From Epiperipatus broadwayi (Eukaryota > Onychophora > Udeonychophora > Euonychophora > Peripatidae): 64,000 bases of DNA. Positions 1 to 10,545 of the stretch are shown here, piece after piece (position 1 is the stretch's first letter; each line of letters begins with the position of its first letter). The position numbers were made by a program, and so were the translations under genes. The notes beneath the pieces are model-generated. The model was not told where the DNA came from. It searched no databases and saw nothing but the letters and a program-made list of their open reading frames with translations. Location: the NCBI GenBank assembly GCA_028023455.1, contig JAQFVV010000157.1, positions 1,548,001 through 1,612,000 of the forward strand, read 5' to 3'.

Positions 1-731
1 TGAAGATTATTTGAGTCATCTAGATTTTCAGATGATGTAGTTACTTTTACAATTAATGCTTTAGACCTTCAATAAATGTTATATGAGTTATCAGATGAAA
101 TTTAAAAAATTGGATTAAAAATAAATGTTAAAAAAATTGAAGTAATGTTCATTTCATTTTCTCAAAAGATGGCAATAAAGATTAACAATGATGACTTAGA
201 ATACATTACACAACTACAAATATTTTGGTCAAATTTTTACTACAGATAGAAACAACGGATGAAATTATCATAGAATTATACTTGGTTGTGATGATTTTAA
301 TAGAAATAATATTAAAAGGAAATATATCTGTGTTTGAATCTGAGATTTGGACACATAACAAAAGAGCAAGAGACTTCAGACTAATCAATGAAGAGATGTT
401 TAGAAATAGAATAATAAGAAAAGAGTGAAAATGAAGTACATGGGTGAGAGAACAAACAGATGTTATTGATATCATTGAAAGAATTAAAAAACTGAAGAGG
501 AGTTGGGCTGGACATATTGCTAGAAGAGATAATAAAAGATGGACAGTTGAAATCTTAAACTGGATTCAAGAGCTGTAAAAGGCCTAGAAAACCCACATGT
601 GAGATGGATGGATGAAATAAGGTGTGCTGAGGTGATGTGGAGAAGAGAAACTAGAGATCAGAAAATATGGATTGAATTTAGAGAGACTATCCTGTAGTGG
701 ATCAATAATGGTTTTAAATGATGATGATGAA
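1..731 (+). mobile_element. RTE/BovB-type LINE, 3' end, decayed
   Basis: Three-frame reading gives pieces of the C-terminal half of an RTE-clade reverse transcriptase. Near the window edge there is a RFSDDVV-like version of the catalytic FADD box (motif C), followed by GLKINVKK (motif D). At about 445-700 come REQTDVIDIIERIKKLKRSW, then AGHIARR and VRWMDEIR; the pattern of a tryptophan, AGHIARR, RW and RW.D.IR is typical of the RTE/BovB C-terminus. Several stops and frameshifts separate the pieces, so it is dead. It ends in a short ATGATGATGA run at about 719-731, the kind of simple-repeat tail RTE elements carry. The 5' part lies outside the window. The clade is assigned from memory of family motifs, not from a search. 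Confidence 0.8.
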
Positions 732-1590
732 AGGATTAGAATATATTGTGTGAAATGTAATATTTCAAACACCTTTCTTCATTGATATAGAATTACAAGC
801 TTTTTATTCTTATAAATTAATTTCTTATGCGACAGCACTTATATATCTCAAATATCAGGGAATTGTTCTGTAAAACCAATGTGGGATCATCTTTATGTTG
901 AACTAAACATTTGAAATCTATACTTGCTCTTAGAATAGTAGATAATTCACCTTTGTATATCTGGATATATCTTGCAATATGACCATCTTCAAGTGGCATA
1001 AACTTTGTAATATTCTATTACTTTATCTATTGTCATAAATTAGAAGCAAGTTATTGATTTATTTTATTCTCTAATATTTTCAAATTATAATACTGTCAAA
1101 TATTGTATCCTATACAATATTTTACTTATTTTTTGTGGTTTTCTCTTTTTTGTAAATTAACTCTGAACTCTTATCTACATGATTGTTTTTTTTAGGGATG
1201 CATTTTATAACTAGAATAACCATATTCCTTACTTTGTACTTAATGATAACAAAATGTTATATGTTTATAGCTTTCTTGTTAAGTAACAGGTTTCTATAGG
1301 CATCATTATTTGAGTTTGTGGCAAGATTTCGCTTATGCTGATCTTCTTTGGCTTTTTACACTTCCATTTTGTTCTCCATGGATTTTTTGATTCACTTCTA
1401 TTTACACATCTAAATCCATTTATTCTATTTACCATTCTGCTTCAAAATTCTTTCTGAATATTCATACAACTCCGTTTCATATTTTCTACTAATTTTTTTG
1501 GACTCTTGTAACTTTTCCATGATTTATAGCATATTTTCTAGATGTTTTTCCCTACTCTGCCATATTCTTTCAAATTCATACTAACTACAA
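732..1590. other. A+T-rich stretch, no gene recognised
   Basis: No splice-bounded or conserved open frame is seen. At about 1300-1590 the minus strand reads as broken lysine-rich and charged peptide, which could be the remnant of a LINE ORF1-like protein, but stops are frequent and no motif supports it. Confidence 0.35.
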
Positions 1591-1732
1591 TAATTAAAAC
1601 TTTCTTTTTTTTTCTTCTCATGTGTCATAGCATCAGCCGGGAAGTGAACCCGCTATCCCAGGACAACTGCTTGTAAAGCAGCTGTCACTGACCTCCCGAC
1701 CACCAATGCTTGACTAATTAAAGCTTTCTTTT
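1591..1732 (-). mobile_element. tRNA-derived SINE (or tRNA retropseudogene) with target-site duplication
   Basis: On the minus strand 1709 to 1630 folds as a tRNA cloverleaf of 80 nt. The seven-base acceptor stem GCATTGG/CTGATGC pairs with two G-U pairs; there is a D arm, an anticodon stem with loop TTTACAA (reads as TAC, valine) and a T arm with GGTTCACTTCC, a good pol III B box. The variable region is long (about 12 nt), unlike a normal tRNA-Val. Downstream on the minus strand comes a short unrelated tail and an A-rich run. The unit is flanked by near-identical direct repeats, TAATTAAAACTTTCTTTT at 1591-1608 and TAATTAAAGCTTTCTTTT at 1715-1732, the signature of LINE-driven retroposition. 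A functional tRNA gene is unlikely for this reason. Confidence 0.75.
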
Positions 1733-2297
1733 ATTGAATTTTTCAATAATAAAACACATTGAGAATTACTCTCCACTTCAAAAATATTATCCACCATTGA
1801 TTCATTATTATAATGCTCTGCCTTTCTCTATATTCGTTGATTAATGTAATTTATCTTTTGTTTAAAGAATGGTATTATCCTAAAGTTAATGCTTTAAAAT
1901 GATATTCCAATACCAAAATTGTTTTATTCAGATTGTGTTTTAATGATAAATAGTTTAATTATGTCCCTATTCAGAGAAGCCAAATTACAATGTAATGGAA
2001 TCCCGTTACACAGATCAATATCAGTTAATGTAATTCAAAGGTGGTAATTTTCAATATTAACTATATCATAACACTCCTGCTAAAAAAATGTGTCCAGGTA
2101 TTATAATCACGAATCCATTCACACACTATTGAAAAATAATAGATGAAGCAGTGCTCTATACAACCCATATTCCTGATCTAAATATTAAGATTAATATTGA
2201 GTTTTATGGCCAAAATAAAGTTGTAACTGAATACTAATGTAATTCATATTATCAAATCGATTTTATAAGATCTCTGGACCAATAAATATTAGCAATA
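1733..2297. other. A+T-rich intergenic stretch
   Basis: Nothing recognised between the SINE and the Tigger element except the TA dinucleotide at 2296-2297 that is the Tigger target site. Confidence 0.4.
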
Positions 2298-4517
2298 CAG
2301 GCAGTCCCCTATATACGAACACTCGAATTTCGTTATTACATAATCGCTTTTGGACTTTTATCTATGCACATACTTTCATATATAATTAGTGCTATTCACT
2401 GTAGAAAGAAATGGGTATTCAAAATTGTACATTATTTTAGTACCTTAATACGGTAATTAAAAAATTCCTTTTAGTAATTAGTGCTACAAATTTACAGTAA
2501 CTGATAAAAAAAACTATTTAAATACATTCGTAATTGAATTTTTTCTAAAGAAAGATAAACATTGGAATTTAGAAAATAATTAAAAGTATATTTTTTAGAG
2601 AACAATAAGTACTTCTATAAAATACAATAAATCCTCCCATCTTTCGGACATTAATTACTTTTATTTTTAGCTTTGTCACAGACTGCCTTGAACAGGATCG
2701 TTCTGATTAGCGCTCGTTTTTAAAAGTAGCTTGCGTGTGATTACATTATGTATACACTGAATATATTTCTATTTTGGTAAATTTTTTCATTCTTATTCAT
2801 TAAAAACATGAGCAAGAAACAAAAAAGCAGCAGTGTTGATATAATCAAAAAGAAATCCAGTCTCATAATCCCCAAATGGTCAAAACAAAAATGGGCATAA
2901 ATTAAACATTCTGAAAATGGTGAATCTTTTGTTTCAATAGCATGTTCGTGTAATTTAAACCAATCAACAATATATATAATTGTGAAAAACAAGAACAAAA
3001 TTAAGGAATATGTTAAAAATTGTGGAAATATTTCTTTAAAGATTGTTTCAAAAAGATATGGCAGAGTAATGAATGAAATGGATAAATCTTTGGCTTTATG
3101 GTCTGAAGATCAACATCAAAAAGGCATCCCAGTGAGTTTATCAATTATTCAATTTAAGGCTCTTAGTTTGCATGAAGATTGAAATAAAGAATTAAAAAAA
3201 GACTCTGCTGTTAAATTTGTAGAAAGCATTGGATGGTTTCACAAATTTAAAATGAGATATTCTTTACATAATATTAAATGTATTGGGGAAGATGCCAGTG
3301 CAGATAAGAAAGCTGCAAATGAATTTATTTCCACTTTCTCTAATATCATTAAAGATGAAGCTTATTTACCATGCCTAGTCTTCAATGTAGATGAGACAGG
3401 ATTATTTTGGAAAAAATATGTTTTATGTACATATATAGCAAAGAAAGAATCAATTGCACCTGGGTATAAACCTTCTATATACAGATTAACATTGCTTTTT
3501 GGAAGTAATTTAGCTGATGATTTTAAATTGAAGTTAATGCTAATTTATCAGACAGAAAATTCTAGAGTATTGAAAGGAAAAGATAAAAGAATGCTTCCAG
3601 TTATTTGGAAATCAAATCCTAAAGCCTGGGCTAGTGCACAGCTATTTCAAGATTGGTTCTCATACCATTTTGTGCCTTTTGTTAGGCAATATTGTAATGA
3701 GAATAATTTACCATTTAAAACACTATTGCTCTCAGATAATTCTCCTGGACATCCAAAATCTCTAAAAATATTATATCCAGAAGTTAATGTTGTGTTTATC
3801 CCTCCCAATACCACAAGTGAAATACAACCTTCCATTGCTAATCAAGTTGAATGATTAAGAATGTGAAACGTAGAATGAGAATGTGTAGCCAGCAGAAGAG
3901 TTTAGTTAAGTTAAACTTTCTTAGAGTATAGCTAATAGTTATACATTATTTTTTTGTATTAAGTTGTTAATAAATGAGTGGAATGAAATAAGAGAGTCAA
4001 CAATGAAAGATTGTTGGAAAAAAATATATTCACAAATGATGAATGCTTCTATGGACATTGAAGAAATTCCTGAAGATATCACCACTTAAATAGTCAATAT
4101 AATGAATGAAATAAATTTAGATGTCATATGATGAAGATATTGATGAATTAATGCAATCTCACTCATTAAACTACAGGAGATGAATGAAATACAAAATGAA
4201 GAAAAACCTGATAATAAACTTATTGTTAAGAGTTTGACAATCAAGAACATGAATATGCATCTTGACAAATTTTTGACCATCATGGAAGAATGTGATCCCA
4301 ATGGATAGAGTATATCTTGTGTATGAAGGACAATAGAAAAAGACACAATATTATAGAATTCTTTATCAAGAGAAGAAAAAGAATACAATTCAATTAAGCC
4401 TTGATAAATTTGGAAACAAAACTCCAGATACTAATCAATAAAAAATTAATATTGTATTTTGAAAACCCTTTTTGATATGTCAGGAACCAATTAAGTTCAT
4501 AACTAGGGGACTGCCTG
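2298..4517 (+). mobile_element. Tigger-type (pogo/Tc1-mariner) DNA transposon, near full length
   Basis: The left end CAGGCAGTCCCCTATATACG at 2298 and the reverse complement of the right end, CAGGCAGTCCCCTAGTTATG, ending at 4517, share the first 13 bases and further scattered positions. CAGGCAGTCCCC is the characteristic Tigger terminus. A TA dinucleotide flanks each end (2296-2297 and 4518-4519), as expected for the TA target duplication of this superfamily. Total length is 2220 bp and it encloses a recognisable but broken transposase on the plus strand. Everything needed to identify the element is visible; the coding region is inactivated by point stops. Confidence 0.93.
2808..4110 (+). pseudogene. 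Tigger transposase (CENP-B/jerky-like DDE), broken
   Basis: The frame opens with an ATG at 2808 (MSKKQKSSSVDIIKK), resembling the Tigger N-terminus. It runs through a degraded CENP-B helix-turn-helix region, then KNKNKIKEYVKNCGNISLK at about 2985, the second DNA-binding region (WSEDQHQKGIPVSLSIIQFK) at about 3100-3160, and the DDE domain at 3252-3854. In the DDE domain NVDETGLFWK (first Asp, about 3386) and LLLSDNSPGHP (second Asp, about 3727) are intact, followed by VVFIPPNTTSEIQP. The block that should hold the third acidic residue, just after QP, has decayed to SIANQVE. The parts at 2982 and 3252 are in the same frame, so only the TGA at 3180-3182 separates them; earlier damage includes an in-frame TAA near 2898. 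A shorter tail remnant continues to about 4090. It encodes no active enzyme. Confidence 0.9.
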
Positions 4518-4943
4518 TATATACACTAATTGGTATAACAAATTTAAAATAAGTGAATGTTTCTTTGGATGGTTGACCAGCAGATTTAATGCAGACTTTT
4601 TTCAGGAATAGACTACACATTTTTCTTGAATAATGGTCAATGTTCTTACACTTGACTACTAACTACAAAATCATTTCTTTCCTAAACTGTATCCCATTGA
4701 CTTATGTAAACATCAATTACTATTAAGAGATTGTTGATGTTTACGTAACTTAGAGGAGATATAATTACTTCTATTTCAATTACTTATATTTAATGTATAA
4801 TTATTTATTAGTTCTTTCCTTAATAACTAGGATCAAACTACTTAATAATAAGGACATTTGTAAATCTTAGCAGTCTGAAATTTCACTTGCAAATGTTTAA
4901 TTTTAAACATAAATAATTATATTACTTCTGCCCATGTACTAAT

Positions 4944-5160
4944 AAGTAAAATTGTATTAAACCATTCAAACATCACATGATCACCATTTCCTATGCTTAG
5001 ACAAGCTGTTAATCCAGTAGCAAACTCTCCAAACAGTAGTGAGATAGTGATGCTAGAAGGTTTGTGTTTATACACAAATTTTCTAGTATCCATTGAAAAC
5101 TATGGCTTGCACTAGGTGGCACTACTGTGTGGAGAGTTTGCTACTGAAGTAAAATTGTAT
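4944..5160 (+). mobile_element. Short non-autonomous element (189 bp) with hairpin end and 14-bp target duplication
   Basis: The direct repeat AAGTAAAATTGTAT occurs exactly at 4944-4957 and 5147-5160 and brackets a 189-bp unit (4958-5146). The unit begins with an approximately 44-bp module (4968-5011) that is also found at 19905-19948 with three mismatches. Its second half is an inverted repeat: CAGTAGCAAACTCTCC at 5015-5030 and its complement at 5131-5146, extending inwards to 27 bp with one mismatch, plus a smaller inner hairpin. The 14-bp duplication suits retroposition better than most cut-and-paste transposons, but no poly(A) tail or pol III boxes are seen. The superfamily is unknown to me. 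Confidence 0.7.
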
Positions 5161-6365
5161 AAATGATAGTGATCCTAAATCTTGTAATTTCCTATTGCAC
5201 TCATTCAGTAACATCAGCTAATATTATAGATATGGTACAATTCAGATATAAAATTAAATGTTGGAATTTAAAATTCAGATGCAGTTTGACAACTGAAATT
5301 CAAAATAAAAGAGAGATCAATAATAATCTATTTTCAAACTCATATTTTTAATGATCAATTATATTTGATTTATTAGATGATAATAATAGTCTATAGGTGA
5401 TGAAAATAATTCCATAACTATAATTTGCATAATTGATGCTTAGATAATTATATTTAAACTTTAATTTTCAGAAACTAGTGTCATTAGTTTGTTCATAAAA
5501 ATACAATTTCAATGTAAGAGTGATACATAAAATTATTTCAATTTAATATTGCTGTTTTTTACACCTTTTGCTAGGAATCAATATATTGATTATGAATAAA
5601 AATATTGTATAATGTGTGAACTAGCATTCACATTGATTGTAGATTGGATAAGATCTTTCATTAGCTGTATATAAATCTTTAGGCTGTAGAAATTAAAATA
5701 AAACAAAATGTGGGGGAAATCTATTGATGTTCTCAGATTAACATCTGTGATTTCATGTAAACTTTCATGATGTTTGGCATAGATATGTTCATTGAGGATG
5801 TCTTATCAGGTTAAAGATTATTTTGCATTATGTTTTCAGGAAAAAAGACTTCAAGATACAAAACTATTATCAAAATTTGTTTTGTTTTTTGATTGGTTGT
5901 TAATAATAAATTGTTAATTTTTGAATTGTTTGACTAGAAGAGAAATTAACTGTAAAAGTGTTTAATTGCTTCACAAGTTAAGCACTTTCTGAAGAAATTG
6001 ACTATTTAGTTGAAATTCTGTTCAATGGAATAAAAATATAACTTATTTGTGGCAGAAAATATTATTTTGGTAAACGTTACCTTAAGCAGGCTTTCTGATA
6101 GAATAATTTTGAATTACTTTTCTAATTTTGTTACTTTTTCTCGTTTTTTTCTGTAGTTATGCAGTTAGTACTTTGACAAAGTAATTGTATGTATACTATC
6201 GGGTATTTGAAATACATTCAGAGAACTCGTGTGAGAATCACGTAATTTCATGACAAACTACAATAAGGCTATGCAGACATAAATCGTGCAACACTTCTCA
6301 TGCCAGTAAATGAAATGTTAGATCTTGTGGTTATTTGCATAAAATCATGATATTCATGGCAGGTG
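5161..6365. other. A+T-rich stretch, no gene recognised
   Basis: Only short chance frames occur. No terminal repeats, splice-bounded frame or conserved motif was seen. Confidence 0.4.
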
Positions 6366-6680
6366 ATGAAGGAACTTCAAACTCCAGAATTGGCAATGAG
6401 GTGATTAGTGAGGAGGTGACTGCTAAAGAACAATGTCAGTGTTGCAATGAATAATGTTTATTGGTAAGATATGCTGAAGGTGCAGATGATATTAGATGGC
6501 AATGTAGATTATGTTGTTCTGTATATCCATCAGACATGGCTCTTTTTTTTCTAGAAATCATCTATCCCTGCAAATCATTGTGCTTATAGTCTTTTATTGG
6601 GCAAATAATTTGGCTACCTGCAATGCCTTATTTTCATCCTATCTGCAGGAATTTTTATTCAAGACTCTTTGAAATAATGA
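6366..6680 (+). pseudogene. Merlin/ISXO2-like transposase fragment, frameshifted
   Basis: At 6431 the plus strand reads QCQCCNE, a stop, then CLLVRYAEGADDIRWQCRLC, ending about 6532. The layout of cysteine pairs with a central W.CR.C is that of the zinc-binding N-terminal domain of ISXO2-like (Merlin) transposases. After a run of eight T at 6543-6550 the sequence continues in another frame as FFSRNHLSLQIIVLIVFYWA (about 6547-6606), matching the segment that follows the zinc domain in this family (SFF-S-HL-L, then a hydrophobic helix ending in YWA). The T-run is the obvious frameshift site. The catalytic DDE part and terminal repeats are not recognisable. The assignment rests on remembered motif layout. 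Confidence 0.6.
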
Positions 6681-8222
6681 CACCATTTTTGTGGAATTTA
6701 TTATATGTATTGCTAAGAACTATGCATTGTAGTTTTGGCCTGCTAAAAGTAATGTTTTCCATTATTTTATCCATAACAGACAATTAATATCATAACCATT
6801 TTTCAATGCATTTTGCTTCTATGTGTAATGATTATTTTTGCTCAATGCTTTTTATTGTTTAATGTAATAATGATGTCCAAAACTATAAGAAAATGTAATT
6901 TTTTATAGAATATTTAGCAGTATCAAACTATTAAAAAAATGCTAATACTGACAATGCTATCAAAGTAATAATAGTGAATTAATGCTTTCACACTTTTCAT
7001 CCTATGATTACCTATAATTAGTTATTTTTCTTAGTGTTTGTAACATTACTGTTAATACATAATGGGAGATGAGAGCTTTCAGGAAATTTTAATAGCTAAA
7101 TGTACAATATGATCATGAATTTTTGGTTTAGAAAAAAAGAGATTTTGTTTTTTTGTGTGTGATTTTCCTAATATTAGTAGCTGAAAGAATTAAATAATCT
7201 TAAAATATAAAAAGTAAACTTTTCAACAATGACAAAGTTTGAATACGTTAAAATTAAACAATGCAGCATACTGAAAAACGAAGAATAAAACTATCTGGCA
7301 TTAGTTTTTGATGCTTATTAGCAACTTCAGTTAATTTATTTATCAGTTTTAGAAACATTTCTTTGTTGAAAAAAGGATATTGTATATATTATACATTATT
7401 TCTGATGTATAATTTACATATTTATTAATTAATATAAGCGACTTGGCATTTCATGGTAAGTATAAATGATAGTATATAATATACACTGACTATTGAGTAT
7501 TTGTGATTGTGTCTTGTCTTTCTAAATCATCAACAAGATCTTAATGATAAGATATAAATTGATCATCATTCTTATTTACATCTTGAATTGCACACTGTTT
7601 TCAATATGCATTTAATTTTGAAAACACACTAATGATGTATTTTTTCAAAAAAGTATCTGATTATTTGAAAAATTTATTTAGAGATTTATTGGTTTGTTGC
7701 ATTTTAAAACTAATCTAATGGCAATTTAACTTTTTAATTGCTAAAAACTTATAAATCACAACTGGTAGTTCTTTTAAAACAAATATTTTACCTTAAATCC
7801 ATCTATTTTAAACAGAGTAAACAATGAATACCAATTATAGCACCAATAAATCATTAGTATAAATTAATTATTTGATGTTTTATAACTTGATTGATGTTAA
7901 TCAGTAGGTCAATTTACTACATCTGTAGTTTTTGCTAAGAAATTGCAACATGAATTGTGTTAGTGTTCCTGATAGCTATATTTTATTATTATCTCTTCTG
8001 TGAGAGTTTTAATATTAATCTCATTTGCAGCATTACATTTTATAATGAAGGATAAACATTTACTTCATTTTGAATAATCTTTCATTTTTGTTATATGTTT
8101 TGCATCTTATGATAGTTTAGTCTTATGAAAATTTAATTTGAAATTCTTTTTTCAATAATTGTAGAAATATCTACTTCAGGTGTTTTATCAAAATCACGAC
8201 TAAAAATAATATTAAGGTTATC
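6681..8222. other. A+T-rich stretch, possibly the rest of the Merlin relic
   Basis: No conserved frame is seen. The catalytic part of the upstream transposase would be expected here but could not be recognised through the decay. Confidence 0.35.
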
Positions 8223-9110
8223 TTCTACTGCAGGGATGCCCAACCCGTAGCTCGCGAGTCACATGTGGCTCGCGTAACTGTTTAATGTGGCTCGAATTGC
8301 ACTCTTCAAAAAAATTGATAAAATATTTTATGTTCCTTGATGGCTCATGCACACACTAAAAAATAAACATTTTTACAATACAAACAATAACGATATGCAG
8401 TGTCAGGTTTCACATTAAATAAAATATATTTTTCCTGTAATTGTAATTTATATGTATGTTACCAAATTTTTAATAAATAAAATGTATTTACATTTTTTTT
8501 TTCTTTTTAACATATTACACCATTTTTTTTTTTGCTGTACACGTTTGGTTTGGTGCTATATATATATTGTGTTTAGTGCTCTTGTATATATTGTTGTTTT
8601 TATCGAGAAAGATCCTTGTAGACGTTTGGTTTGGTGCTGTATATATATTGTGTTTAGTGCTGGAAATAGTTTTTATCGAGATAAATCCATGTACACGTAT
8701 ATATTTTGCTGTATATATCGATGTTTAGTGCTGTAAACAGTTGTTTTTATCCGTGTACACGTATATATTTTGCTGTATATATATATATTGATGTTTAGTG
8801 CTGTAAATAGTTGTTTTTATCGAGATAGATTCGTGTACACATATATATTTTGCTGTATATATTGATGTTTTCATCGAGAAAGATCCGTGTACACGTTATT
8901 TTGGCCACATTAGAAACGGCGGATTGATACCAATGTGAATAGGCCGTCCCCCGTCCCCCACCTATCTCCCTACATTGCAGGTTTAGTACCCAAGTACCAT
9001 GTTTATAAATGTAATATGAAAAATGTAATATATAATTGTGGCTCCCCAAATTTTTTTAAATTCTCAACTGGCTCGCGTCAAGTTAAAGGTTGGGCACCAC
9101 TGTTCTACTG
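8223..9110. mobile_element. hAT-type non-autonomous DNA transposon with perfect 8-bp target duplication
   Basis: The element proper is 8231-9102 (872 bp). Its ends are CAGGGATGCCCAACC and, reverse-complemented from the right, CAGTGGTGCCCAACC. CAG...CTG termini of this form belong to the hAT superfamily. The 8-bp direct repeat TTCTACTG at 8223-8230 and 9103-9110 is identical on both sides, the correct duplication length for hAT. TGGCTCGCG is repeated near both ends (about 8265 and 9069), like the subterminal transposase-binding repeats of hAT elements. No transposase frame is present; the interior is mostly a minisatellite. The perfect duplication suggests a fairly recent insertion. Confidence 0.9.
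8537..8895. repeat. Minisatellite inside the hAT element, about five units of 54-81 bp
   Basis: Units begin with GTACACG or a close variant at 8537, 8618, 8691, 8755 and 8835, with a final partial start at 8889. Each contains TTTGCTGTATATA or TTGGTGCTGTATATA, then TGTTTAGTGCTG and a GTTTTTATCGAGA block. Some units lack parts, which explains the varying length. The 94-residue open frame at 8452-8736 is produced by this repetition and is not considered a gene. Confidence 0.85.
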
Positions 9111-10545
9111 TGAAAAAAAATTTTTAAGCACAATATTTTTTTTATCTGCTTTACTTTGTAACAATTTCTTTATTATTTTTCTAATAATTGGCACAGAAGG
9201 TTACCATAACTGTTTAAAAATTTGTAAAAATCCTCAATAAATATTTGCTATCATACCTAATGCAATGAACTGTGGGAACTACTTGTAAAATTCAGCGGAA
9301 CCAGCAATAATTATTGGTTTTCATATTTAATGATTAAAATGGTTTTAGAATCAATAGATTCAATCATTAATTGTAGTATACGTTGATATTTTATAGAAGA
9401 AAAAAGAATAATTTATTTGATAGATGTTTTTCTTTGTGGTTATGTGCGTTCAGATTGTAACTTATTAATTATAATGTCAATAACACACTGTTTGAAATTA
9501 TTTAATAAATTAGAATCTGTCATTTATTTACATAGGCATACTATACATATATATCGTTATAGATAGATGGATAAGTAGTTTTAAATATGCCCGTTTTTGC
9601 AACCTTTTTTTTTTAATTTTCTAACGATAATTGATGGCAGGAGGCAAACAATAAAAACTCTTGTCAAATGTTTTGGTGTTTCTCAAGTATTTTTTCTTTT
9701 TTTAAATGAAGGAAGAAAAAGGATATATTAGTTTGATTGATGAGTTCACGAGTGAAGGTTTGTCTGTAGACTTATTTTTTTCTGCTGTATCTATACTTAT
9801 GCCAAATAATTTTGAAAAATTATTATCTGAAAAGTTTTTTTGTAAATCAAGACAAAGTGACTTTAAAGTAAATTTAGAAACAAACTTCATGAGAAGACAA
9901 AAAGTTTGCCTTTTAGTATAATAAATATATATAAATTTTCAAGTCAGAATATTTTAAAAGTTTATTCTTAGTTTGCTGGTCATTCAGTATATTGGGGGAG
10001 GGGGGATAGTAAAAGTGAAGTTATAGTAAAAAAAAAAAAAAGCCCAATGGAAGTTCAATCATCAGTCGGTTATTAATTAGAAAAGTTTTTTCTCTCTTAG
10101 CACTGAATTGTTCGGAATTGCATGTTTATTGTGTTGCATGTTTTGTGGCCACCAAATAATTTCAAAGTTTTTATTGTTTCATTTTTGAAGCCCGCCAAAA
10201 TGACATTTTTATTGTGTTTTTATTATCTGCATTATTTAATGAAACAATTGGTGTGCTTGACATTTAACATGATCAAGTTCATAATATGAAATCAATTTGA
10301 ACCAATTTACGTTATTTACAATGTTTAATCTTTTTTTTTCTTGAATCCCCATATAAAGTTTGTTTGTTGTCTGAAATTGGCCTTGAATGTATACCATCTT
10401 TTTACTGAAAGCCAATAGTTCCTGCAACTAGCTACCTTGTAATTAGATTTTTTTTTAAAAAAGATAAAATAATTACAACATACAGTGATATGTAAATATC
10501 AGAGCTACCAAGAATAGATGGATTCATTCTATTCTTGATTTTTTA
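9111..10545. other. A+T-rich stretch with one small unassigned frame (9706-9921)
   Basis: A 71-codon frame at 9706-9921 starts MKEEKGYISLIDEFTSEGLS and contains no domain I recognise. It is preceded by a T-rich stretch but no clear splice acceptor. A G-rich tract (GGGGGAGGGGGG) at about 9994 and an A-run at 10029 are the only other features. Confidence 0.3.

Noticed and set aside
1630-1709. Functional tRNA-Val(TAC) gene
   Set aside because: The unit is flanked by target-site duplications and an A-rich tail, and its variable arm is too long for tRNA-Val.
8452-8736. 94-codon plus-strand frame
   Set aside because: It is generated by the minisatellite units inside the hAT element, with repeated LVWC.IYIVFSA peptide, and has no gene-like context.
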